The position numbers and the translations under genes were made by a program. This document shows positions 1 through 5,827 of a DNA stretch of 6,149 bases, piece after piece (the stretch's first letter is position 1; each line of letters starts with the position of its first letter). The notes beneath the pieces are model-generated. The model had not been told where the DNA came from and ran no database searches. It worked only from the letters and a program-made list of their open reading frames with translations. The DNA is from DATLYT01 sp035574455 (GTDB lineage Bacteria; Bacteroidota; Ignavibacteria; UBA10030): contig DATLYT010000015.1 in assembly GCA_035574455.1 (NCBI GenBank), positions 1 to 6,149 on the forward strand, written 5' to 3'.

Positions 1-1
1 G

Positions 2-151
2 GATGAGTACTTCGCAGTGTCTGTCAGTGAATCTGCAGTTGAAGAAGTGCGGAGATATATCTTGAACCAGGAAGAACATCACAGCAAGAAGACTTTTGGT
101 GAGGAATACAGAGAGTTCCTTCAAAAGTATGGATTCAGAGATGAGGGTTAA
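2..151 (+). CDS. IS200-like / REP-associated tyrosine transposase (Y1, HUH family), C-terminal fragment at window edge
   Basis: The open frame enters from the left edge and gives 49 residues before TAA at 149-151. The fragment contains FAVSVSES followed by VRRYILNQEEHHSKKTF, a very characteristic C-terminal signature of Y1 single-strand transposases of the IS200/RAYT group. In this family the tyrosine of the YxxNQ helix is the nucleophile that attacks DNA, and here it is the TAT codon at 56-58. The nearby glutamine and the EEHH stretch are also kept, so the visible part is not obviously decayed. The N-terminal part, including the HUH metal-binding motif, lies outside the window, so I cannot tell whether the gene is whole. 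The tail after the EEYREFLQKYG stretch is short compared with relatives that end in a YDERYLWD-like motif. A strong palindrome follows 26 bp after the stop, as expected for this group. Confidence 0.85.
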   Translation, partial: DEYFAVSVSESAVEEVRRYILNQEEHHSKKTFGEEYREFLQKYGFRDEG

Positions 152-177
152 AACCCTTTCCTTCTTTCCTTAAATCA

Positions 178-203
178 TTGCCACGACCTTAAGGTCGTGG
201 CAA
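178..203. repeat. Perfect 26-bp palindrome downstream of the transposase
   Basis: The left arm 178-190 (TTGCCACGACCTT) is the exact reverse complement of 191-203, with no spacer, centred on TTAA. It lies 26 bp beyond the transposase stop. IS200/IS605 and RAYT transposases recognise imperfect or perfect hairpins at element ends or in REP sequences, so I infer this is a transposase-linked hairpin. It is not a typical terminator, because neither side is followed by a T-run. Copy number in the genome cannot be judged from one window. Confidence 0.75.
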
Positions 204-232
204 GCCTAAAGGCCGTGGGAATAAAAAGGCTT
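191..232. repeat. Decayed second palindrome arm and small inverted repeat
   Basis: AAGGTCGTGG at 191-200 recurs as AAGGCCGTGG at 209-218 (9 of 10 identical), so the left arm at 181-190 could pair with either copy. A 6-bp inverted repeat, AAGCCT (202-207) and AGGCTT (227-232), encloses the second copy. The arrangement resembles paired REP-type hairpins with one degenerate arm. Its function is inferred only from the adjacent Y1 transposase. Confidence 0.5.
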
Positions 233-247
233 CACTATTGCACAAAA

Positions 248-252
248 AAGGA
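248..252 (+). promoter_or_regulatory. Ribosome binding site of the dioxygenase
   Basis: AAGGA ends 5 nt before the ATG at 258, supporting that start. I find no convincing -35/-10 pair between the transposase stop and this site, so transcription may come from within or upstream of the hairpin region. Confidence 0.6.
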
Positions 253-257
253 AACCT

Positions 258-1244
258 ATGTCCTTTTCAATCACACGAGCAGCGCATCTGGAGTTTCGGG
301 TCACCGACCTTGAACGGGCGCGCGCATTCTATGTTGACCTCCTCGGTTTTATTGAGACGGCGCGAGATGGACAGCGCATCTACTTAGGCGGATACGAGGA
401 GCGCGATCTCTACAGCCTCATCCTCCGGAAAGCCCCCTCGCCCGGCGTAGGCCATATCGCCTTCCGCGTTGCCGATGCGGAGGACTTAAGCCGGATTGCA
501 GCGCTCTACGAGCAACACGGCTGCGCGGTCAAATGGATGGACGAAGGCTTTGAGCAGGGACAGGGCAAAGCCGTGCGCGTGCAGGATCCCTCGGGACTGC
601 CGGTTGAGTTCTTTCACCAGATCGTCCAGCGCGAGCGGATGCTGCAGCGGTTCGACCTCTACCGCGGCGCGCAAATCATGCGGCTCGACCATTTCAATTG
701 CCAGGTGCCGGATGTACAAAAAGCGTACGACTGGTTCACGCAGAAGTTAGGCTTCTCCTGCTCGGAGTACACGGTCACCGACACTCAACCCGAGCGGCTT
801 TGGGCTGCCTGGCTACACCGCAAGCAGGATGTACACGACATTGCGTTGATGAACGGGATTGGTCCTCGAGTACACCATGGCGGGTTTTGGGTAAGTGACC
901 AGCTGAGCGTGCTGAAGGCGTGCGATATTCTTGCGGCGGCGGGAGCGGTGCAGAACATCGAGCGGGGACCGGGGCGACATGGATTGAGCAACGCGTTTTT
1001 TCTGTACTTACGCGACCCGGACGGCAACCGGATCGAGCTGTACACGAGCGATTACATTATCCCCGACCCCGACTGGAAACCGATCAAGTGGAGTATTAAT
1101 GACCCGCGACGCGCGACCTTCTGGGGCCACACACCGCCGCCGAGCTGGTTCAACGACGCCTCCCGCGTGGAGAATATTCTCACCGGAGAGCTCCTGCCGG
1201 TCTCAGAACCTTTACTCAAAGACCGGCCGGATTTTGTAACGTAG
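258..1244 (+). CDS. hpaD: Homoprotocatechuate (3,4-dihydroxyphenylacetate) 2,3-dioxygenase, type I extradiol, VOC fold
   Basis: This cytosolic Fe(II)- or Mn(II)-dependent enzyme opens the ring of 3,4-dihydroxyphenylacetate next to the diol (meta cleavage), in the degradation of 4-hydroxyphenylacetate and related aromatics. The 328 residues hold two VOC/glyoxalase-type domains, about 8-123 and 141-265, plus a C-terminal lid (about 268-314). The second domain carries the metal ligands H145, H207 and E260. Other active-site matches to Brevibacterium HPCD, from memory, are N147, W185, acid-base H193, R236, H241, Y250 and the pair R284/R285 in the lid. The lid pattern (DPDW...KWSINDPRR...WGHTPPPSWF...ASRV) is specific for this subfamily and separates it from generic catechol dioxygenases. 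The start at 258 has AAGGA upstream. No other catabolic gene is visible: the gene is flanked by a transposase fragment and meets the permease gene tail to tail across 11 bp. Exact substrate is inferred; a related catechol is possible. Confidence 0.87.
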   Translation: MSFSITRAAHLEFRVTDLERARAFYVDLLGFIETARDGQRIYLGGYEERDLYSLILRKAPSPGVGHIAFRVADAEDLSRIAALYEQHGCAVKWMDEGFEQGQGKAVRVQDPSGLPVEFFHQIVQRERMLQRFDLYRGAQIMRLDHFNCQVPDVQKAYDWFTQKLGFSCSEYTVTDTQPERLWAAWLHRKQDVHDIALMNGIGPRVHHGGFWVSDQLSVLKACDILAAAGAVQNIERGPGRHGLSNAFFLYLRDPDGNRIELYTSDYIIPDPDWKPIKWSINDPRRATFWGHTPPPSWFNDASRVENILTGELLPVSEPLLKDRPDFVT

Positions 1245-1255
1245 TCCTCTTCCAC

Positions 1256-2626
1256 TCACCTGTATCCGAACACAACCGGAAAGACGGCCACAACGACCGC
1301 CGCCCAGACGGCGTACACGGGCAGGTAGTTCGTCTGCCACCGCTCAAGGTCGGTGAACGGTCCACGGCCTCTCAGATAACGGATGTACAGAACGGCAGAC
1401 CAGGCAAGATTTATCAGCAGAATGATGTTCACCCCAAGAGCGGCGACGCGATTGGGCGTAAAGCCGAACTCGGTGATGCGCGCGGAGATAGCCCACAGCG
1501 CCACTGCGTCGGCCAACAGGGCACTGACCACCAGCACGACCTGCATGCCGTCAAAGATTCCGGGCGACAAATGGGCCTCACGGGCAGAAATCGAGTACAG
1601 CAGCAGACCTAAAACGACGATGAGCAAAAGGTCGAACGCGATCAGCACTTCCCGTTCGATGTTGACCCCACGCCCGGTCAAAAGCAATGTCGCTAAGAAC
1701 GTGACCAGCAGAATGGCAAACATGGGAGTGAAGAGACGCGTCAACACGGGCGCCATGTTTTCGATCACGCTCTGCTTTGCCTCCACCATCCAGGAAGCGA
1801 CCAATACGGCTCCGGCAGCCCCGCAGGGAATCAGCCACGACTGGATAAACCACTCCGCGTTCATCCCGATCATCTCAAACATCATCACCAGAAACCCAGT
1901 GAGGACTCCACCTCCAAGCGCGATTAGCACGTAATAAATGAACAGCTCGCCGGAGAAGCGAATAAAATCCATCCGCCCTGCAACCTCATTCCAACGGGTA
2001 CCCGCGTATGCGATCCCTACAGCTAGCCAGAGTGCAATCGGCAGATGCAGCGCCGAGAGGACCTCGGTATTGCTGTTTAAAGGGAAGGGGTAGATATTTA
2101 CAACCACACCCGCTGCTACGAACACGACACCCAGCCAGCGTATTGTGCCAAGACCAATCTGTCGCTTCCACACGAAATAGCCCGTTAGGAGCGGTAGCAC
2201 AAAGAGACTCGCATTGCGCGCGTAGAAACCGTCGTCCTCCCCTATCCGCATTCCAAAAAGCTCCGGTAACTTGACGAGAATCGCCGCCGTCACAGCAAGA
2301 AGAAAGGCAACGAAGGCGTCCGATCGTGCCCGCACTCCCAGCTCCTCGACATCCGAAGGGAGAACGACGAGTTGTTTCCAGAGACGCTCCGAGTGTTCGC
2401 GAGCGAACTCCCGCGAGAGGGCGTCGAGAGCGCCCATGCGTTTTACGGCAACAAGAAATGCTTCATCGGAGGAGAGTCCGGCTTTGACCAGAGCCGCAAC
2501 CTGTTCGCGCAAGTGATCTTCTAATTCCTTTACGTCGACGGAGCGGATTGCCTGCCGTCGAAGAAGGTAGCTCCGCCATTGGTCAATTTGGTCTTCGAGT
2601 GATGTGTCGGTTCCCGGTGATGTCAT
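1256..2626 (-). CDS. Multi-pass membrane protein with N-terminal permease prefix domain, DUF4153-like
   Basis: The product is about 456 residues. The first 85 or so are soluble and helical (EDQIDQWRSYLL, then VKELEDHLREQVAALVKAGLSSDEAFLVAVKRMG), matching the 'permease prefix domain 1' usually found in front of MacB/FtsX-type permeases, often beside PadR regulators. The rest is hydrophobic, with about eleven predicted membrane segments (roughly 103-120, 139-155, 162-180, 192-209, 226-250, 261-281, 298-317, 327-346, 362-382, 394-415, 434-454). The segment ITEFGFTPNRVAALG between the ninth and tenth recalls DUF4153 proteins. The MacB periplasmic domain and any ABC ATPase are absent, so calling it an ABC transporter is not justified. 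Start choice: ATG at 2626 has AAAGG 10 nt upstream; TTG at 2632, two codons earlier, has it only 4 nt away. The gene follows padR by 23 bp on the same strand, so the two are probably cotranscribed. Its substrate or role is unknown; a PadR-controlled envelope-stress or transport role is inference. Confidence 0.75.
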   Translation of the reverse strand: MTSPGTDTSLEDQIDQWRSYLLRRQAIRSVDVKELEDHLREQVAALVKAGLSSDEAFLVAVKRMGALDALSREFAREHSERLWKQLVVLPSDVEELGVRARSDAFVAFLLAVTAAILVKLPELFGMRIGEDDGFYARNASLFVLPLLTGYFVWKRQIGLGTIRWLGVVFVAAGVVVNIYPFPLNSNTEVLSALHLPIALWLAVGIAYAGTRWNEVAGRMDFIRFSGELFIYYVLIALGGGVLTGFLVMMFEMIGMNAEWFIQSWLIPCGAAGAVLVASWMVEAKQSVIENMAPVLTRLFTPMFAILLVTFLATLLLTGRGVNIEREVLIAFDLLLIVVLGLLLYSISAREAHLSPGIFDGMQVVLVVSALLADAVALWAISARITEFGFTPNRVAALGVNIILLINLAWSAVLYIRYLRGRGPFTDLERWQTNYLPVYAVWAAVVVAVFPVVFGYR

Positions 2627-2636
2627 ATTCAAGCTG

Positions 2637-2641
2637 CCTTT
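2637..2641 (-). promoter_or_regulatory. Ribosome binding site of the membrane protein gene
   Basis: AAAGG on the minus strand lies in the gap after the padR stop. Its spacing is 10 nt to the ATG at 2626 and 4 nt to the TTG at 2632, which mildly favours the ATG. Confidence 0.45.
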
Positions 2642-2649
2642 AAGAGTGC

Positions 2650-3087
2650 TTAGAAAGTGAGTTGGATACTTCTTGCGTCAAGAAATCCGGGAAAAGCCGA
2701 AAAAACTCGGAGTGATAATCGATCCGCCTTTCCGGTGTCCCATTCACTAATGGCCGCTGAGATCGACTTCCATATCCCCCGTAGCGTTGCGTCCACCGTT
2801 TGCCACTGTTTGCGCTCCTCGGCGAGCTGTTCCCTCCCTCGAGCAGTGATCCGGTAGTACTTCCGACTGCGGCCGTTCTCCGCCTCTTCCCACCGCGCTT
2901 TGATGTAGCCAAGCCGCTCCAGCCGATGGAGGACGGGGTACAGCATACCGTCGGTCCATTCCATGTGCCCTCCGGACAATTCTTGCACTCGTTTGATAAT
3001 GGCGTAACCGTAGCTATCTCCCTCTGCCAGGATCGCCAGAATGATAGGGGTTGAGGATGCAGCTATCAGGTCCTTGTTGAATTCCAT
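2650..3087 (-). CDS. PadR-family transcriptional regulator
   Basis: This is a 145-residue cytosolic DNA-binding repressor. Residues about 10-85 form the PadR winged helix: PIILAILAEGDSYGYAIIKRV, then WTDGMLYPVLHRLERLGYIKARW (recognition helix and turn), then the wing GRSRKYYRITARG. A short helix to about 112 (QLAEERKQWQTVDATLRGIW) is the expected dimerisation part, so this is the small PadR-s2-like type. The ligand is unknown in this subgroup. Family members of this type usually stop near residue 110-115; the last 30 residues (from SEWDTGK to QLTF) look unlike a PadR tail. The ATG at 3087 lies about 31 nt downstream of the transcription start predicted from the 3125-3153 promoter; its ribosome binding site is weak. 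The membrane protein gene follows on the same strand. A dyad in its promoter suggests autoregulation. Confidence 0.92.
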   Translation of the reverse strand: MEFNKDLIAASSTPIILAILAEGDSYGYAIIKRVQELSGGHMEWTDGMLYPVLHRLERLGYIKARWEEAENGRSRKYYRITARGREQLAEERKQWQTVDATLRGIWKSISAAISEWDTGKADRLSLRVFSAFPGFLDARSIQLTF

Positions 3088-3124
3088 TGTCGCACCGTCG
3101 CGAAGATGATAAACGTCGGGAAGC

Positions 3125-3153
3125 AGTATACATAGAGCTTCTATGTATTACAA
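3125..3153 (-). promoter_or_regulatory. Sigma70-type promoter of the padR-permease unit
   Basis: Read on the minus strand, TTGTAA (3148-3153, 4/6 match to the -35 consensus) is followed by exactly 17 bp and then TATACT (3125-3130, 5/6 match to the -10 consensus). Transcription would start near 3118, leaving a leader of about 31 nt before padR. Spacing, orientation and position all agree. Lineage-specific sigma preferences could differ. Confidence 0.72.
3128..3148. promoter_or_regulatory. Probable PadR operator (21-bp dyad within the promoter)
   Basis: ATACATAGA (3128-3136) and TCTATGTAT (3140-3148) are perfect 9-bp inverted arms around a 3-bp centre GCT. The dyad fills the spacer and touches both promoter hexamers, so a bound dimer would block RNA polymerase. 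PadR proteins bind dyads with ATGT/ACAT-type half sites and commonly repress their own genes. That this PadR binds here is inference. Confidence 0.75.
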
Positions 3154-3192
3154 GCTTTTTCTTGGAAAATCTTTGGTGAGAAATCACTACTC

Positions 3193-3232
3193 CAAAATAA
3201 AAACGGCAGCCACAAGAGTTGTGACTGCCGTT
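3193..3232 (-). terminator. Rho-independent terminator of the CheB/kinase transcript
   Basis: On the minus strand a 14-bp stem (3219-3232 with 3202-3215, one G-U pair, 3-nt loop at 3216-3218) is followed directly by a T-rich tract (complement of 3193-3201). The G-U pair only works in the minus-strand RNA (on the plus strand it is a C-A mismatch), and no T-run follows on the plus side, so the direction is clear. It would end transcripts from the upstream signalling genes and insulate the padR promoter, about 40 bp further on. Confidence 0.85.
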
Positions 3233-3518
3233 AGTAGCGGGGATAGGATGACGCACACGGTGGAAAAATAGAACTCATCCCAGCCGACCTGCTGTGCATT
3301 TCTGTTCCGGCGGTGAAATCCTGCTTACGTCGAGCGCTCATGTTTCTCGGGAACAACTCCACGAGTACGGGTACCTCATCAGGGCGGTTGCGTGGAACGT
3401 CGCTCAGGCAAGCGGGGAATCTGCCTTTTGACTCTAAAAATACGTCGACGAGATTCTTCGTCCGCCAGAGGCGGACTCAGAATGACAAGAGACTTGGAAT
3501 TTTTCAGAAGTCTCCCTT
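3233..3518. other. Gene-free trailer between hybrid kinase and its terminator
   Basis: About 286 bp with no credible gene. Open frames here have unlike-protein composition and mostly overlap the kinase or the terminator. The stretch holds one imperfect palindrome (3453-3483) near the kinase end. Nothing else recognisable is present; it may be a long 3' untranslated region carrying an inserted repeat, or the remains of a lost gene. Confidence 0.55.
3453..3483. repeat. Imperfect palindrome of a dispersed intergenic repeat type
   Basis: Arms ATTCT-TC-GTCCGCC (3453-3466) and GGCGGAC-TC-AGAAT (3470-3483) pair around the loop AGA with one 2x2 internal mismatch. The frame GAGATTCTTCG...CTCAGAATGACAAG resembles short palindromic elements I recall from intergenic regions of many bacterial genomes, often with a variable GC-rich core. 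It lies 35 bp after the kinase stop. No T-run follows on either strand, so it is not a standard terminator. Repetition in this genome cannot be tested here. Confidence 0.6.
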
Positions 3519-5810
3519 TCATCGCTTCGCATCTAACAGGGCGCGCAGTTTCCAGAGTAGCTCATCGGGCTGGTACGGTTTCTGGATGTACTCATACGTG
3601 CCCAGCGATTTCAGCTTGTCACGGGATTTTTGATCGAGGTAGCCGGTGGCAAGGATGCACTTGATAGCCGGATCGCGCTTGTGCAACGATTTGATCAGTT
3701 CAATTCCATCAAGTCGTGGCAGACCGATATCACACACTACTGCTGCGATGTCACCCCGGTGGGCCTCGTACTGTTCCAGGGCGATAACGCCATCCTCCGC
3801 GCTGATGACACGATAGCCGTTAGACGTCAGAAACACGGAAACCAGTTCTCTCAGCATCTCTTCATCTTCCACCACCAGGATCGTTTCGTGCCCTCCAGGG
3901 ATCGCTGTCCCGGCTTTCTTGCGCTCCAACTGCGCCGTCGCCGTATCCGGTGTTTCCTTCACAGGGAAATACAACGTGAATGTCGTTCCTTGTCCACGCG
4001 CGCTCTTGAGGTCGATCTTTCCTTCATGTCCCATCACCACACCATAGACGACAGACAGACCGAGTCCTGTTCCTTTTCCCGGCTCCTTAGTGGTAAAGAA
4101 TGGCTCGAAAATACGCCGTTGGGTTTCCTCATCCATTCCTTCCCCCGTGTCAGAGACTGAGATCAGGATATAGCGGTCGTACAAGGCCTCTTGAAAGCGA
4201 CCCCGAACAATGTCTCCTTCCACAAGATCCGTTGCGATGGTGAGCGTTCCTCCTTCAGACATTGCATCACGACTATTGATGGCAAGATTGAGTAAAGCCT
4301 GATACAATTGGTTTGAATCAGCTTTGATCGCCGGAAGATCATGACGCAGATGGAGGTCAACCGTAACAGACTTCGGAAATGTCGCCGTCACCATGCGGGA
4401 GAGTTCCTCGATGACTTCGTTGACGTGAACAGGCTGGAGACTGAGTTCCGACTTACGTGAGAAGGTGAGGAGTTGACGGACTAAGCCTGCCCCACGGGCA
4501 ACGGCCTTGTAGATTGCATCCACGCTCGCGGGAATTGCGGTTAGATTCTGTGGTGCACGCCCAAGAAAGGAGGCATGACCAAGAATAATGCCAAGCACGT
4601 TGTTGACGTCGTGTGCGATACCGCCGGCCAGGGTGCCGATGCTTTCCATCTTCTGGGCCTGCATCAATTGGAGTTCAATCTGGCGTCTCTCCCTCTCCGC
4701 CTTAAGTCGAGATTCAATTTCCTTTTGTAGCTCGACTGTTCGTTCCCGCACTAATTCTTCCAGGTGCTCGTGTAATCGGCATCGCTCGATTGCTACACCG
4801 ATCTGGTTGCCGATTCCGTTGAGAACGCGCAAGAAATTTTCTGTGAAAAGTACATCGGCTGTTCCTACCAGATTCATAATACCCACAATCTTGTTCTCAA
4901 AGCGTAAGGGGAGGGTGACGTGAGACTTGAGGCCAAGCGGGTTGGGAGATGCTTTTTGTAAGCGTTCACATTCCTCAATATTCGCTGCATGTGTGATCTC
5001 GCCAGCCAGAACTTTCCGCCGACAGAGACAGTCCCCTTCCATCACTCCCGGTGTGGCAAGCTCGGGGGGAAGGTTGCGGGTGGCAGCGAGTCGAAATTCC
5101 CCTTTGCCGTCCCGGAGAAAGATCCAACCTGCACGCACATCCGGCAACTCTAACGCACGCTCAAGGGCAACTGTGAGCACATCCTGTTCGGTGTGGGCCT
5201 GGTTGAGGCCTTTCGCAATCGAATAAATTCCGTTGAGAACCTTGTTGGCACGGTCAAGTTCCTGTTCACGCCGTTGAAGGTCACTGCATAACTGGACAGC
5301 CTGCTCATAGGTGGAAATCAGGAGATCGAGAATCTGTTGCCTGTCGGATGTAATGAAATGCTTTTCACCACCGAGATAAATCTCCACCCCCATTTGTATC
5401 TTCCCTTCCGATCGCAGGCGGCGATTGACCAAAATATTTTGGATGAGCAGAAGAAGATGTTTCGCATCGTACGGCTTACGGATCAAGTTATCCGCACCAC
5501 ATCGGAGTGCCTCGATGACATCGAGCGGATCGGAAAGCGACGTGAGCAGAATAATGGGCGTATTTTTCAGCTGCTTATCGGCACGCACGGCGCGGCAGAG
5601 ATCGTACCCGTTCATTTCCGGCATCACGATATCGCTGATGATACAGCCCGGGGGATGCCGGCGTGCAAGCTCAATCGCCACACGGCCATTCTCTGCAGCG
5701 CGGACGACGTGGCCTGCCTCTCCAAGAAGATCAAGGAGCTGCTCACGCTGTGTGGCGCTGTCTTCAACGATGAGAATTTCGGTATGATTTGGAACCACTC
5801 TGGTTGGCAT
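3519..5810 (-). CDS. Hybrid sensor histidine kinase, REC-GAF-HisKA-HATPase-REC
   Basis: This is a 763-residue soluble phosphorelay protein with no membrane segment. An N-terminal receiver (about 10-128) has acidic E16/D17, phosphoacceptor D60, T90 and K112. A linker with the motif SDRQQILDLLISTYE and a coiled coil (150-190) leads to a GAF domain (about 195-343), which has C261, C263 and C281. A second coiled coil (345-388) precedes the HisKA dimer domain with H400 in GGIAHDVNN. The ATPase has an N-box with N508 and N512, D554-G558 (DTGEG), FEPFFTTK and GTGLGL (580-585). The C-terminal receiver (about 642-760) has E648/D649, D694, T722 and K744. All catalytic residues are present, so an active kinase is expected. 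The start ATG at 5810 has a strong Shine-Dalgarno sequence and lies 17 bp after the cheB stop, so it is probably in one chemosensory operon. REC1 may take phosphate from the upstream CheA-like kinase; that and the GAF ligand are inference. Confidence 0.95.
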   Translation of the reverse strand: MPTRVVPNHTEILIVEDSATQREQLLDLLGEAGHVVRAAENGRVAIELARRHPPGCIISDIVMPEMNGYDLCRAVRADKQLKNTPIILLTSLSDPLDVIEALRCGADNLIRKPYDAKHLLLLIQNILVNRRLRSEGKIQMGVEIYLGGEKHFITSDRQQILDLLISTYEQAVQLCSDLQRREQELDRANKVLNGIYSIAKGLNQAHTEQDVLTVALERALELPDVRAGWIFLRDGKGEFRLAATRNLPPELATPGVMEGDCLCRRKVLAGEITHAANIEECERLQKASPNPLGLKSHVTLPLRFENKIVGIMNLVGTADVLFTENFLRVLNGIGNQIGVAIERCRLHEHLEELVRERTVELQKEIESRLKAERERRQIELQLMQAQKMESIGTLAGGIAHDVNNVLGIILGHASFLGRAPQNLTAIPASVDAIYKAVARGAGLVRQLLTFSRKSELSLQPVHVNEVIEELSRMVTATFPKSVTVDLHLRHDLPAIKADSNQLYQALLNLAINSRDAMSEGGTLTIATDLVEGDIVRGRFQEALYDRYILISVSDTGEGMDEETQRRIFEPFFTTKEPGKGTGLGLSVVYGVVMGHEGKIDLKSARGQGTTFTLYFPVKETPDTATAQLERKKAGTAIPGGHETILVVEDEEMLRELVSVFLTSNGYRVISAEDGVIALEQYEAHRGDIAAVVCDIGLPRLDGIELIKSLHKRDPAIKCILATGYLDQKSRDKLKSLGTYEYIQKPYQPDELLWKLRALLDAKR

Positions 5811-5814
5811 ACAA

Positions 5815-5825
5815 TCCTCCTCCTC
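5815..5825 (-). promoter_or_regulatory. Strong Shine-Dalgarno of the hybrid kinase
   Basis: GAGGAGGAGGA on the minus strand sits in the 17-bp gap between cheB and the kinase; the central AGGAGG ends 7 nt before the ATG at 5810. It fixes the kinase start and suggests efficient translation within the operon. Confidence 0.85.
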
Positions 5826-5827
5826 AG

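Noticed and set aside
178..203. Palindrome as a rho-independent terminator for the transposase
   Set aside because: No T-run follows the stem on either strand and the arms meet without a loop, so a transposase-linked hairpin explains it better.
258..1244. Call as lactoylglutathione lyase or a generic glyoxalase
   Set aside because: The two-domain arrangement, the His-His-Glu set in the second domain and the long C-terminal lid are those of an extradiol dioxygenase.
1190..1260. Bidirectional terminator between the convergent genes
   Set aside because: Only 11 bp separate the stops, and the short GC repeats near 1221-1230 do not form a stem with a T-run.
1383..1934. 183-residue plus-strand reading frame
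   Set aside because: It lies wholly antisense to the permease gene, has an Ser/Thr/Arg-rich composition with no domain, and no ribosome binding site was evident.
1256..2626. Call as MacB/FtsX ABC transporter permease
   Set aside because: There is no periplasmic MacB domain, the number of membrane segments is too high and no ATPase gene is present.
3313..3633. 106-residue plus-strand reading frame in the trailer
   Set aside because: It reads through the palindromic repeat and into the antisense of the kinase C-terminus; composition is not protein-like.
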